From positions 1-39,944 of the forward strand of contig JBEKLA010000008.1 of the NCBI GenBank assembly GCA_050010455.1: a DNA stretch of 39,944 bases, read 5' to 3'. The first letter of the stretch is position 1. Each line of letters starts with the position of its first letter. A program made the translations under genes and the position numbers. Shown one piece after another: positions 1 to 7,428 of the stretch. This DNA comes from DATJOQ01 sp050010455. GTDB lineage: Bacteria; Desulfobacterota; Binatia; Binatales; Binataceae. The notes under the pieces are model-generated. The model worked only from the letters and a program-made list of their open reading frames with translations, had not been told where the DNA came from and did no database searches.

Positions 1-392
1 TCGATATTGGCCTGTTCGAGCGCGGGGTTCAGCTCGATCTCTTCCGTGGTCATCGATTTGCCTTTGACCACGAGCTTGGCGCCGGCTTGCCGCGCGACCT
101 TCAGGATATAGTCGCGCGCTTCGGCGGCGTCGGCGGCGAAGAAAACCTTGCTGCCGCGGGCTTGCAGCTTTCGCCTGAGTTCGAGCAGCAGCTGATCGAG
201 GCGGCGGATCGCCGCTTCCTTGACGGTGCGTGCGGCGTCGCGTTCGTGCTGATAAGCGGGGAACTCCGCGATCGCGCGCGCGGCGTGTTCGCGCTGGCGG
301 GTGTTAGCGTTGTCGAGCTTGCGGCGCAAGTCGGCGTCCGCCACCGCCGCGCGGCTCGCCTTGAAGAATCCTTGAACTGAAATTGGCGCCAT
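1..392 (-). CDS. lutB: LutB-like iron-sulfur/LUD-domain protein, N-terminal part (cut by window edge)
   Basis: Reading the minus strand from an ATG at 392 gives 130 codons open to the window edge. The protein starts MAPISVQGFFKASRAAVAD, has a charged helical stretch, and then contains KLVVKGKSMTTEEIELN. That last block is the signature N-terminal segment of LutB/YkgF, the ferredoxin-like subunit of the LutABC L-lactate utilisation complex (LUD domain). The iron-sulfur cysteines would lie further along and are outside the window. It starts 16 bp after the stop of the SirB1-like gene, so it may be the last visible member of a queG-sirB1-lutB run. No strong Shine-Dalgarno site is visible. Family assignment is good; the lactate role is inferred from the family. 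Confidence 0.8.
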   Translation of the reverse strand, partial: MAPISVQGFFKASRAAVADADLRRKLDNANTRQREHAARAIAEFPAYQHERDAARTVKEAAIRRLDQLLLELRRKLQARGSKVFFAADAAEARDYILKVARQAGAKLVVKGKSMTTEEIELNPALEQANI

Positions 393-408
393 CGTAAAGC
401 CGCGAGCC

Positions 409-1233
409 CTAGTTGATTAGCGCGACCTGCCGCGCCAGGCGCATCACGCCCTCGCGCGCCGCATCGGCTTCCTGGTGATCCGGGAAGAGCGAAAGGAAGT
501 TTTGCAGATCATCGAGAGCGGACCGGAAGCATTCGAGCTTCTCGTAAAGTTCGGCGCGTTCGAGGATTTCGTTGGACGACTGCGGTTCGAGTATCAGGAT
601 GCGATCGAGCGCCGACAGCGCCCGCGTCCAGTCCGAGCTCACGATGTAGATGTTCTTGAGATTGCGCAACATGCGGCTCAGGATGTGCCGAGTCTCCGCG
701 GTTTGGAGCAATTCGGGCTGGACCTCGATCTCCTCGCCGTAGATCTGGCGCAGCCGGGAGCGGAGGTCGTCGAGACCCAGCACCCGGCCCTGGTTGAACG
801 GATCGATGATTAACTCGCCACGCTCGTCAACGGCTTTCACCAGGAAATGACCCGGAAACGAAACTCCGTGCAGGTTCAGCCCCATCCGCCGGCCCACCTC
901 GATGTAGATTACGGAGAGTGAGATCGGGATCCCGAGGCGCCGCTCGATCACGTCGTTCAGGAATGAATTGCGCGGGTCGTCGAACTCGTCGACGTTGCCG
1001 GCGAAACCCTGCTGTTCGAACAGAAAATGCGACAATCGTTCGACGCGCTCGACCGTATTCGCTCCGGCGCGCACTATCGCTTCTCCCTGGCGGCCAAGCT
1101 CGATCAGCGCGTTAAGATATTTTTCGACGTCCAGAGAGGGATATTCTTCCTTGGCGATCAGCAGGGCGCCGCGAGCGAGTGGTATCGGCTCGCGCGCGAC
1201 CAGCAGGGCAAATTCACGCCTGGCGTCGTTCAT
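409..1233 (-). CDS. SirB1-family transglutaminase-like protein with C-terminal TPR region
   Basis: A 274-residue protein of the SirB1 (UPF0162) family. The N-terminal half carries the transglutaminase-like block: DDPRNSFLNDVIERRLGIPI, then ISLSVIYIEVGRRMGL and GVSFPGHFLVKA, with the conserved His in GHF. The C-terminal third resembles tetratricopeptide repeats (LKNIYIVSSDWTRALSALDR onward). The molecular function of the family is not established. The frame extends to a TTG at 1281, but the ATG at 1233 has a GGGA site about 7 nt upstream and aligns with family N-termini (MNDARREFALL), so I use it. It lies downstream of queG and is probably cotranscribed. Confidence 0.88.
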   Translation of the reverse strand: MNDARREFALLVAREPIPLARGALLIAKEEYPSLDVEKYLNALIELGRQGEAIVRAGANTVERVERLSHFLFEQQGFAGNVDEFDDPRNSFLNDVIERRLGIPISLSVIYIEVGRRMGLNLHGVSFPGHFLVKAVDERGELIIDPFNQGRVLGLDDLRSRLRQIYGEEIEVQPELLQTAETRHILSRMLRNLKNIYIVSSDWTRALSALDRILILEPQSSNEILERAELYEKLECFRSALDDLQNFLSLFPDHQEADAAREGVMRLARQVALIN

Positions 1234-1285
1234 GATCGTATCCCGCTGGCTGAGTGTGCATTCGCCCGCTTCGATTCGCAAGCGT

Positions 1286-2398
1286 TTACGCGCAAATCAT
1301 TTCGAGCGCGGACGCCACTTCGCCTCTTACCGACGGGTCGGCTTCGCGGATTCTCCGCTTCTCGAGCGCGCGACGCGCAGCCGCGCCGCCCAATCGCCCG
1401 AGCGCCCACGCAACGTGCGCGCGGATCAGCGGCTCCGGTTCGATTTCGAGCGCGGCGCTGAGCGGCGGCACGGCCTCGCGATTGGCGCTGTTGCCGAGCG
1501 CCACCGCGACGTTGCGCAACAGGCCGCGGCGCTTGGTCCGCTTGATAGCGCTCGCGCGGAAGCGGCGCCGGAATCCTTCTTCATCCAAATTTATCAACTC
1601 GGGTAAGCGCGGCGCGAGCCGGTCGTCGGCGAAGCCGGTCGCCGCGCCATTCCATGGGCAAACCTCCTGGCAGATATCGCAGCCGAAGATCCAATTGCCG
1701 AGCTTGGGCCGCAATTCGACCGGTATCGGCCCGCGCAATTCGATCGTCAGATATGAAATGCATAGCCGCGGTTCGATCAGATAGCCGTCGGCGAGCGCCT
1801 GGGTCGGGCACAAGTCCAGGCATCGCCGGCACGTGCCGCAGTAATCGCCGTAAGGCTCGACGTTCGCGTCCAGTTCGGCGTCGGTAAAAATCTCGGCCAG
1901 GAATACATAGGAGCCACGTTCGCGATTCAGGATATTGGTGTTCTTGCCGAACCATCCGACGCCTGCCTCGCGCACCCATTCGCGCTCGAACACCGGTCCG
2001 GTGTCGACGTAAACACGCGTCACGCATCCGGGACGCGCGTCGCAAAGCGCCGCCGCCACCGCGCGCGCCTTATCGCGGACATAGCGATGGTAGTCTTCGC
2101 CCAGAGCGTATGATGCGATTCGGCCGCGCAGCTCGCGCTGCCAATCGATTTCCGCGACGGGCGGCGCCGCGTACGGATATCCCAAACTGACGACAGAACG
2201 CAGTGTCGGGTCGAGGCAGCGCGGATCGAAACGGCGCTCCGGCTCGCGCGCCAGGTAGTCCATTTCGCCGGAGCGGCCGTCGGCGAGCCATCCGCGATAG
2301 AACGATTCGCGAGGCAACTCGCGCAGGCGGGCGAATCCCACCAGGACGAAACCCTGCGCGCGCGCCGCCGCGTCGATCCTGTGGTTGAGGCTGTTCAT
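1286..2398 (-). CDS. queG: Epoxyqueuosine reductase QueG
   Basis: A 370-residue cobalamin-dependent reductase that converts epoxyqueuosine to queuosine in tRNA, the last step of queuosine synthesis. The sequence shows the catalytic region VDTGPVFEREW (about residue 131-141), followed by VGWFGKNTNIL. There are two 4Fe-4S binding motifs: CGTCRRCLDLCP near residue 187, and CDICQEVCPWN near residue 240. The C-terminus (about 300-365) has HEAT-like helical repeats (EPLIRAHVAWALGRLGG), as in full-length QueG. Length is normal. It is divergent from the A-type Fe-S carrier gene at 2526, which is a sensible neighbour for a two-cluster enzyme. Confidence 0.96.
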   Translation of the reverse strand: MNSLNHRIDAAARAQGFVLVGFARLRELPRESFYRGWLADGRSGEMDYLAREPERRFDPRCLDPTLRSVVSLGYPYAAPPVAEIDWQRELRGRIASYALGEDYHRYVRDKARAVAAALCDARPGCVTRVYVDTGPVFEREWVREAGVGWFGKNTNILNRERGSYVFLAEIFTDAELDANVEPYGDYCGTCRRCLDLCPTQALADGYLIEPRLCISYLTIELRGPIPVELRPKLGNWIFGCDICQEVCPWNGAATGFADDRLAPRLPELINLDEEGFRRRFRASAIKRTKRRGLLRNVAVALGNSANREAVPPLSAALEIEPEPLIRAHVAWALGRLGGAAARRALEKRRIREADPSVRGEVASALEMICA

Positions 2399-2525
2399 GC
2401 CGGCAGCTAAAATAATAGCAGCAGGGAAGGCCGATCGGGTGCCAGGTTCTAGCTTGACCGCTCTTTGGTGCGGCGGCTAGCCTGAGGGCTCGGTCGCCGA
2501 TCCGCCGGCTCCCGAGGAGGCAATG
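2399..2525 (+). promoter_or_regulatory. Divergent intergenic region with candidate erpA promoter
   Basis: This short region separates divergent queG and the A-type carrier. On the plus strand TTGACC at 2454-2459 is followed after 17-18 bases by CTAGCC/TAGCCT (2477-2483), a plausible but weak sigma70-type pair. A strong GAGGAGG Shine-Dalgarno sequence ends at 2520. No IscR-like palindrome was recognised. Confidence 0.3.
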
Positions 2526-2897
2526 ATGGAAGCGAACTTGAAAGAAACAGAACCGCTCACTCCGGCCGCGTCGGCTCTAAGCCTGACTCCGAAAGCGGTC
2601 GAGATGGTGAAGCGGATGCGTGATAAGGAAGGGCTCAGCGCGCAGTTCGGGCTCAGGATCTCGGTGGTCGGCGGTGGATGCTCGGGATTCCAGTACTCGC
2701 TCGGCTTCGATGAGCGCAAAGAGGGCGACTCGGTGACGCCGTTTGATGGAATCGAGATTCTCGTCGACGAGGTGTCGGCGCCATACCTCGGCGGGACCAC
2801 GCTCGATTACGTCGAGGGTCTGCACGGCGCGGGCTTCAAGTTCGAGAATCCGAACGCCAGCCGCACCTGCGGATGCGGCTCCTCGTTCAGCGCCTAG
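2526..2897 (+). CDS. erpA: A-type iron-sulfur cluster carrier (ErpA/IscA/HesB family)
   Basis: A 123-residue A-type carrier that delivers Fe-S clusters to apo-proteins. The three conserved cysteines are visible: GGGCSGFQYSL in the middle and CGCGSSF at the C-terminus. The core (LTPKAVEMVKRM, VDEVSAPYLGGTTLDYVEG) is typical. Two consecutive ATGs occur at 2523 and 2526. The second is 5 nt from the GAGGAGG site while the first is only 2 nt away, so the second is preferred. The N-terminal 17 residues are an extra tail before the family domain. ErpA and IscA cannot be separated firmly by eye; no isc or suf cluster is next to it, which favours a stand-alone ErpA-type role. Confidence 0.92.
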   Translation: MEANLKETEPLTPAASALSLTPKAVEMVKRMRDKEGLSAQFGLRISVVGGGCSGFQYSLGFDERKEGDSVTPFDGIEILVDEVSAPYLGGTTLDYVEGLHGAGFKFENPNASRTCGCGSSFSA

Positions 2898-2927
2898 CGC
2901 GTTTGACGGTTCTCCGATTCTAGACGT

Positions 2928-4970
2928 TTAAGAGTCTGCCGCGTCCTTGGCGGGCGTATCGACGGGAGCGGGCGCGATCTCGACCAATCGCACGCCGCCG
3001 GCGACGGTCTGTCCGGGCGCGCAGTGAATCGCTGAGATCGTGCCGTCGATCGGCGCGGTCAGCGACAGGATCAACTTCATCGCTTCCATCACGATTGCCG
3101 TGTCGCCTTTGCGCACGGTCTGTCCGACCGTGACCTCGACGCTGTTGATTCGGCCGGGCATCGCGGAGATCACGTCCGACTCCGTTGACTGATCCGCCCG
3201 CGCTGGCGCGGCGAGCGCCTCAGCGATCGGCCGGACGATGAATTCCTCGCTGCGGCCACGGCAAAAGATACTCACCCGGCTGTCGGCGACGTGAAAGACA
3301 ACCTCGTCCGCGCATCCGTCGTGGATGGCGAGCATCGTGTTCTCCGGCGCCGGGCGAATCGTGATCTGATCCGGCGCACAGTCCGATTCGATCACGAATC
3401 CGTCAGCGCACGCCGCGATCGTCATAATCTTTGGCGTCGCATCCGCCGTGCTCACGCTGAATCTGGTCCGGCCCGGACGGCCCGCGCGTCCCAGCACGCG
3501 AAACCCGGCGAGCGTTAGCCACGGATTACCACTTTCATGCGCGCCGGCCACGCGACGGCGATCGAGCATGAAAACAACCGCCGCGCAGGCGTGATGCCAA
3601 TCCTCGGAATCGGGCCGCTTCCATCCGCCCGGGAAGGCCTCATCGATGTACTTGGTCGTGAGCACACGTTCGGTGAACGCCGGATTGCCGACGATATCGC
3701 GCAGGAATGACTGGTTCGTGCCGACGCCCAGGATCACAAGGCGATCGAGTGCGGCACATAGGCGGTGAACCGCGCTCACGCGATCGGGGCCGCCCGCGAC
3801 GACCTTCGCCAGCATCGAATCGTAGTAAGCCGTCACCTCGGTGCCGGCACGAACGCCGCTATCGACGCGCACGCCCTCCGCTTCAGGCTCGCGATAGAAG
3901 CCGATTGCGCCGACGCACGGCTGATAATTCCGCGCTGCGTCCTCGGCATTGAGCCGCACCTCGATCGCGGCCCCTCGCGATCGCACATCCCGCTGCGCCA
4001 GCGGCAATCTTTCACCGCAAGCGATTCGCAGTTGCAGTTCGACCAGATCGAGGCCGGTTATCATCTCCGTGACCGGATGCTCGACCTGAAGGCGCGTGTT
4101 CATTTCGAGGAACCAGGCATCGCCGCGATCGGCGTCGACGAGGAATTCGACCGTGCCGAGCGAGTCATAGTTGATCGCGCGTCCCAGGCGCATCGCGGCG
4201 TCGAAAATCTTCTCGCGGATCGCCGGATCGAGATGAGCGGCTGGCGCTTCCTCGACCAGCTTCTGATAGTTCCGCTGGATCGAACACTCGCGCTCGAACA
4301 GATGAATCAGGTTGCCGTGACGGTCGCCCGCGAGCTGCACTTCGATATGGCGCGGCCGCGCGATTAGCTTCTCGATCAGCACCTCGTCGTTGGCGAAAGC
4401 GGCGAAGGCTTCGCGCTTGACCAGTTCGAGCGCGCGCGCGAATCCGGCCTCGTCGTCGACGCGGCGCATCCCCTTTCCGCCGCCTCCCGCATTCGCCTTG
4501 ATAACGACCGGAAAGCCGATCGCCTTCGCTTCATCCAGCAGCCAGCGCGGGTCCTGGCTCTCACCGTCGTAACCGGGCACGCACGCGACGCGCGCGTCGC
4601 GCGCGATTTGTCTCGAACCGGCCTTCGAGCCCATCAACTCGATGCACGATGCCGACGGACCCACCCAGATGAGCCCGTGCTTCGCGCACAGCTCCGGCAG
4701 AATCGTCTTCTCGGCGAGGAAACCGTATCCGGGATGAATCGCTTCGGCGCCAGTGGAAATCGCCGCTTCGACGATAGCGCCGGCGTTCAGGTAGCTGGCG
4801 CTCGCCTCGGCGGCGCCGATATAGCGGCCCTGATCGGCCATCGCGACATGACGCGCGTTCGCGTCGGCCGCGGAGAAAACCGCGACGGTACGAATCCCGA
4901 GGCGGCGGCAAGTGCGAATGATGCGGCATGCGATCTCGCCGCGATTCGCTATGAGCAGGGATCTGATCAT
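2928..4970 (-). CDS. Acyl-CoA carboxylase biotin carboxylase/biotin carrier subunit
   Basis: A 680-residue biotin-dependent carboxylase alpha chain. Biotin carboxylase fills the first ~450 residues: LLIANRGEIACRII at the start, the ATP-grasp glycine loop GGGGKGMRRV at about 162-171, and EMNTRLQVEHPVTEMITG near 289-306. A middle linker/BT region follows. A C-terminal biotinyl domain contains VMEAMKLIL, with the biotin-accepting lysine at residue 632 (AMKL rather than the usual AMKM). Size and order match methylcrotonyl-, propionyl- or geranyl-CoA carboxylase alpha chains. It starts 12 bp after the carboxyltransferase gene's stop, so the two form a complex-encoding operon. The acyl substrate cannot be decided from sequence by eye. 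Confidence 0.95.
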   Translation of the reverse strand: MIRSLLIANRGEIACRIIRTCRRLGIRTVAVFSAADANARHVAMADQGRYIGAAEASASYLNAGAIVEAAISTGAEAIHPGYGFLAEKTILPELCAKHGLIWVGPSASCIELMGSKAGSRQIARDARVACVPGYDGESQDPRWLLDEAKAIGFPVVIKANAGGGGKGMRRVDDEAGFARALELVKREAFAAFANDEVLIEKLIARPRHIEVQLAGDRHGNLIHLFERECSIQRNYQKLVEEAPAAHLDPAIREKIFDAAMRLGRAINYDSLGTVEFLVDADRGDAWFLEMNTRLQVEHPVTEMITGLDLVELQLRIACGERLPLAQRDVRSRGAAIEVRLNAEDAARNYQPCVGAIGFYREPEAEGVRVDSGVRAGTEVTAYYDSMLAKVVAGGPDRVSAVHRLCAALDRLVILGVGTNQSFLRDIVGNPAFTERVLTTKYIDEAFPGGWKRPDSEDWHHACAAVVFMLDRRRVAGAHESGNPWLTLAGFRVLGRAGRPGRTRFSVSTADATPKIMTIAACADGFVIESDCAPDQITIRPAPENTMLAIHDGCADEVVFHVADSRVSIFCRGRSEEFIVRPIAEALAAPARADQSTESDVISAMPGRINSVEVTVGQTVRKGDTAIVMEAMKLILSLTAPIDGTISAIHCAPGQTVAGGVRLVEIAPAPVDTPAKDAADS

Positions 4971-4982
4971 CGCGGCTCAGCG

Positions 4983-6587
4983 TCACATCCGGAAGACCGG
5001 CGTGAATCCCGCGGCGCGCGGCGACGGCGCAGCCGCCAGCGCGAGGCAGAGCCCGATCACGTCGCGCGTGTCCTCGGGCTCGATGATTCCGTCGTCCCAC
5101 AGGCGCGCGGTTGCGTAAAACGGATCGCTTTGCTCGGTGAATTGGCGCCGGGTCTCGGCGGCCAGCGCGTCGAGTTCGGCTGGCGAGACTTCGCCGCGCA
5201 CCAGGCTCTGGCGGCGCAAGTCGGTGAGCACCGTCGTCGCGATTTCCGGACTCATGGTCGCGATCCGCGCCGTCGGCCACGAGAACAGAAATCGCGGACC
5301 GAAGCCGCGGCCGCACATCCCGTAGTTGCCCGCGCCGTAAGAGCCGCCGATGATAACCGTGAAACGCGGCACGCGCGCGGTCGAAACCGCGTACACGAGC
5401 TTGGCGCTGTGCCGCGCGATACCGCCGCGCTCGGCTTCGGTGCCGACCATGAAGCCGGTGATGTTTTGCAGGAACAGAATCGGCACCTGGCGCTGATTGC
5501 ACAGTTCGATGAAGTGGGCACCCTTCGCGGAGGAGTCGGAGAACAGCACGCCGTTGTTGGCCATGATCGCGACCGCGTGGCCGTGGATGCTGGCGGTGAC
5601 GCAGACCAGCGTCGCTCCCCAATCGGGCTTGAAGTCCTGGAAGTCGCTGCCGTCGACGATTCGCGCGATCAACTCTCGCGCGTCGTAGGGCATCCGGGGA
5701 TCTTCGCTGACGATTTCCGGAATTTCCGAAGCGGCATAAAGCGGCTGCGCCACAGGCGTTTGCTTCGTATCCGCGATCTTGAGGCGATTCAGCCGGGCGA
5801 CGATATCGCGCACCTTGACCAGCGCCTCAGCCTCGTTCTCGACAATATAATCGGAGAGGCCGGAAACGCGCGTATGCATCTCGGCGCCGCCCAGAGCCTC
5901 GCTATCCGCGATCTCATTGATTGCGGCCTTCACGATCGGCGGCCCGCCGAGATGGATACGCGCGGTGCCGCGCACCATGATCACTTCGTCCGCGAGCGCC
6001 GGGATATAGGCGCCGCCCGCCGTGCAACTGCCGAACACCGCCGCGATCTGCGGCAGCCCGTCGGCTGACATCCGGCATTGATTATGAAAGGTGGTGCCGA
6101 AATGGCCCCAATCGGGAAAGACGCGATCCTGTTCCTGCAGGTACGCGCCGCCGCAATCCACCAGGTAGATGCAGGGAAGCCGGTTTTCCCACGCGACGTC
6201 CTGCGCGCGCACGTGCTTCTTGACCGTCTCGTGAAAAAACGAGCCGCCCTTCACGGTGGCGTCGTTGGCGATAATCATGCAAGCGACGCCTTCGATCACG
6301 CCGATGCCGGTGACGATACCGGCGGCGGGAACTTCGTTGTTGTAGAGACCCCAGGCCGCGAGCGGCGACAGTTCGAGGAAGGGACTCAGCGGATCGAGCA
6401 GCATCTCGATCCGCTCGCGCACCGGAATCTTGCCGCGCTCGCGATGGCGCCGCGTCATCGCTTCGCCGCCGCCCTGCGCGGCCGTCGCATGACGCTCGCG
6501 CAAGGCCGCGAGCAGCTTCTCGAAATGTGCGCGATTGCCAGCGAACTCCTTCGAGCGGATATCGATCCGGCTTGTGAAGCGTGCCAT
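4983..6587 (-). CDS. Acyl-CoA carboxylase carboxyltransferase (beta) subunit, MccB-like
   Basis: A 534-residue carboxyltransferase that moves the carboxyl group from biotin to an acyl-CoA. Family landmarks are RGKIPVRERIEMLLDP near the N-terminus, IYLVDCGGAYLQEQDRVFP, GSCTAGGAYIPALADE (first oxyanion loop), and FLQNITGFMVGTEAERGGIA with GGSYGAGNYGMCGRGFGPRF in the second crotonase half. Length equals methylcrotonyl-CoA carboxylase beta chains (about 535). In place of the usual DSGGANLP it has DCGGAYLQ, so a related substrate such as geranyl-CoA or another branched enoyl-CoA is possible. It begins 4 bp after the tetR stop and precedes the biotin carboxylase gene, forming a three-gene operon. 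Confidence 0.95.
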   Translation of the reverse strand: MARFTSRIDIRSKEFAGNRAHFEKLLAALRERHATAAQGGGEAMTRRHRERGKIPVRERIEMLLDPLSPFLELSPLAAWGLYNNEVPAAGIVTGIGVIEGVACMIIANDATVKGGSFFHETVKKHVRAQDVAWENRLPCIYLVDCGGAYLQEQDRVFPDWGHFGTTFHNQCRMSADGLPQIAAVFGSCTAGGAYIPALADEVIMVRGTARIHLGGPPIVKAAINEIADSEALGGAEMHTRVSGLSDYIVENEAEALVKVRDIVARLNRLKIADTKQTPVAQPLYAASEIPEIVSEDPRMPYDARELIARIVDGSDFQDFKPDWGATLVCVTASIHGHAVAIMANNGVLFSDSSAKGAHFIELCNQRQVPILFLQNITGFMVGTEAERGGIARHSAKLVYAVSTARVPRFTVIIGGSYGAGNYGMCGRGFGPRFLFSWPTARIATMSPEIATTVLTDLRRQSLVRGEVSPAELDALAAETRRQFTEQSDPFYATARLWDDGIIEPEDTRDVIGLCLALAAAPSPRAAGFTPVFRM

Positions 6588-6591
6588 CGGG

Positions 6592-7311
6592 TTATGCCCT
6601 AAGCCTGCGAACGCGTGCGGCCGGCGCGATCGCGCCGCGGCGTCCCGGCGCGCCCGCTCCGCGTATCACAACGGTGCCGAGTTCCTTGGCCAACTGCTCG
6701 ATCGTGCGCTTGCCGCCGAATCGGAACCATTCGAGCGATCCGTTCATCGCGCCGAACAGGAACAAGCGCAACAGCTTGAGGTCGGTGTCGGAACGCAACG
6801 CGCCACTGGCGGCGCATCGCCGCAGCAGGTCGTCCCAGAATTGCTCGTAGCGCTTGCGCAATGCGACCGACGCCTCGCGAATGCGCGGCGGCACCTGGCC
6901 GAAGATGCGCGTATTCGCCGAGGTATAATCGTGATGGCCGAGGAGCGAGCGCAGATGGGAGAAAATCGCGGTCCTGATCTGCGTCTCGCACGACGCCTCA
7001 GGCGGCAGGAGGCCGACGCTTCGCCGGACTTCGTCGAACACCGCGCCGACGCCGCGATCGAGGACCTCGATCACGATCTTTTCCTTGGACGGAAAATGAT
7101 AGTAGAGGCTTCCGGGCTTCATGCCGCTGGCGGCGGCGATATCGCGCAGCGACGTCGCCGCGTAACCCTGCGTCCGGAACAGGCGTGCGGCGCAATCCAG
7201 CACGTGCTGGCGAGTATTGCCGCCGCGCTTGTGAGCAGCGGAACCTTTGGGCCCCCGCTTATCGCTTCCGGGCCGGCGTGCTTGGATCGCGGTCTGGTCG
7301 GATTCGCTCAT
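6592..7311 (-). CDS. TetR/AcrR-family transcriptional regulator of the acyl-CoA module
   Basis: A 239-residue TetR-family repressor. The DNA-binding helix-turn-helix is clear at about residues 35-85: ARLFRTQGYAATSLRDIAAA followed by SGMKPGSLYYHFPSKEKIV. The C-terminal ligand domain is helical and diverse, as in the family. The frame extends to TTG at 7338, which has an AAGGA just upstream; the ATG at 7311 is used here, but the longer form (248 residues) cannot be excluded. It is the first gene of an operon with the carboxylase subunits and is divergent from the acyl-CoA dehydrogenase. It most likely controls both units in response to an acyl-CoA (inference from the layout). Confidence 0.9.
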   Translation of the reverse strand: MSESDQTAIQARRPGSDKRGPKGSAAHKRGGNTRQHVLDCAARLFRTQGYAATSLRDIAAASGMKPGSLYYHFPSKEKIVIEVLDRGVGAVFDEVRRSVGLLPPEASCETQIRTAIFSHLRSLLGHHDYTSANTRIFGQVPPRIREASVALRKRYEQFWDDLLRRCAASGALRSDTDLKLLRLFLFGAMNGSLEWFRFGGKRTIEQLAKELGTVVIRGAGAPGRRGAIAPAARVRRLRA

Positions 7312-7362
7312 CGTGCGGCCAGCGCGGCCTCGCTCCAACGTTCCTTGACTGTTCCCCCTATA

Positions 7363-7382
7363 CCAGTCTAACGTTTGACCGG
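7363..7382. promoter_or_regulatory. Candidate TetR operator: 20-bp imperfect palindrome
   Basis: The sequence CCAGTCTAACGTTTGACCGG is an inverted repeat with 8 of 10 base pairs matching about its centre (AACGTT core, GTC/GAC and CC/GG arms). Its right half overlaps the TTGACC -35 element of the acyl-CoA dehydrogenase promoter, and it sits between the divergent tetR and dehydrogenase genes. That is the expected place for autoregulation by the adjacent TetR protein. The binding assignment is inference. Confidence 0.5.
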
Positions 7383-7405
7383 CAAGCGACGAATCGCCCT
7401 AATAT
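7375..7405 (+). promoter_or_regulatory. Candidate promoter for the acyl-CoA dehydrogenase
   Basis: TTGACC at 7375-7380 and TAATAT at 7400-7405 resemble sigma70 -35 and -10 boxes. The 19-bp spacer is longer than ideal, but the -10 is close to consensus. GAGGA lies 7 nt before the ATG at 7429. The -35 overlaps the palindrome at 7363-7382. Confidence 0.4.
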
Positions 7406-7428
7406 CCGGCCCATTGTGAGGAAAATCA

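Noticed and set aside
4608..6068. Long plus-strand open frame opposite the carboxyltransferase
   Set aside because: Antisense to a fully conserved carboxyltransferase; Arg/Ala-rich and without motifs.
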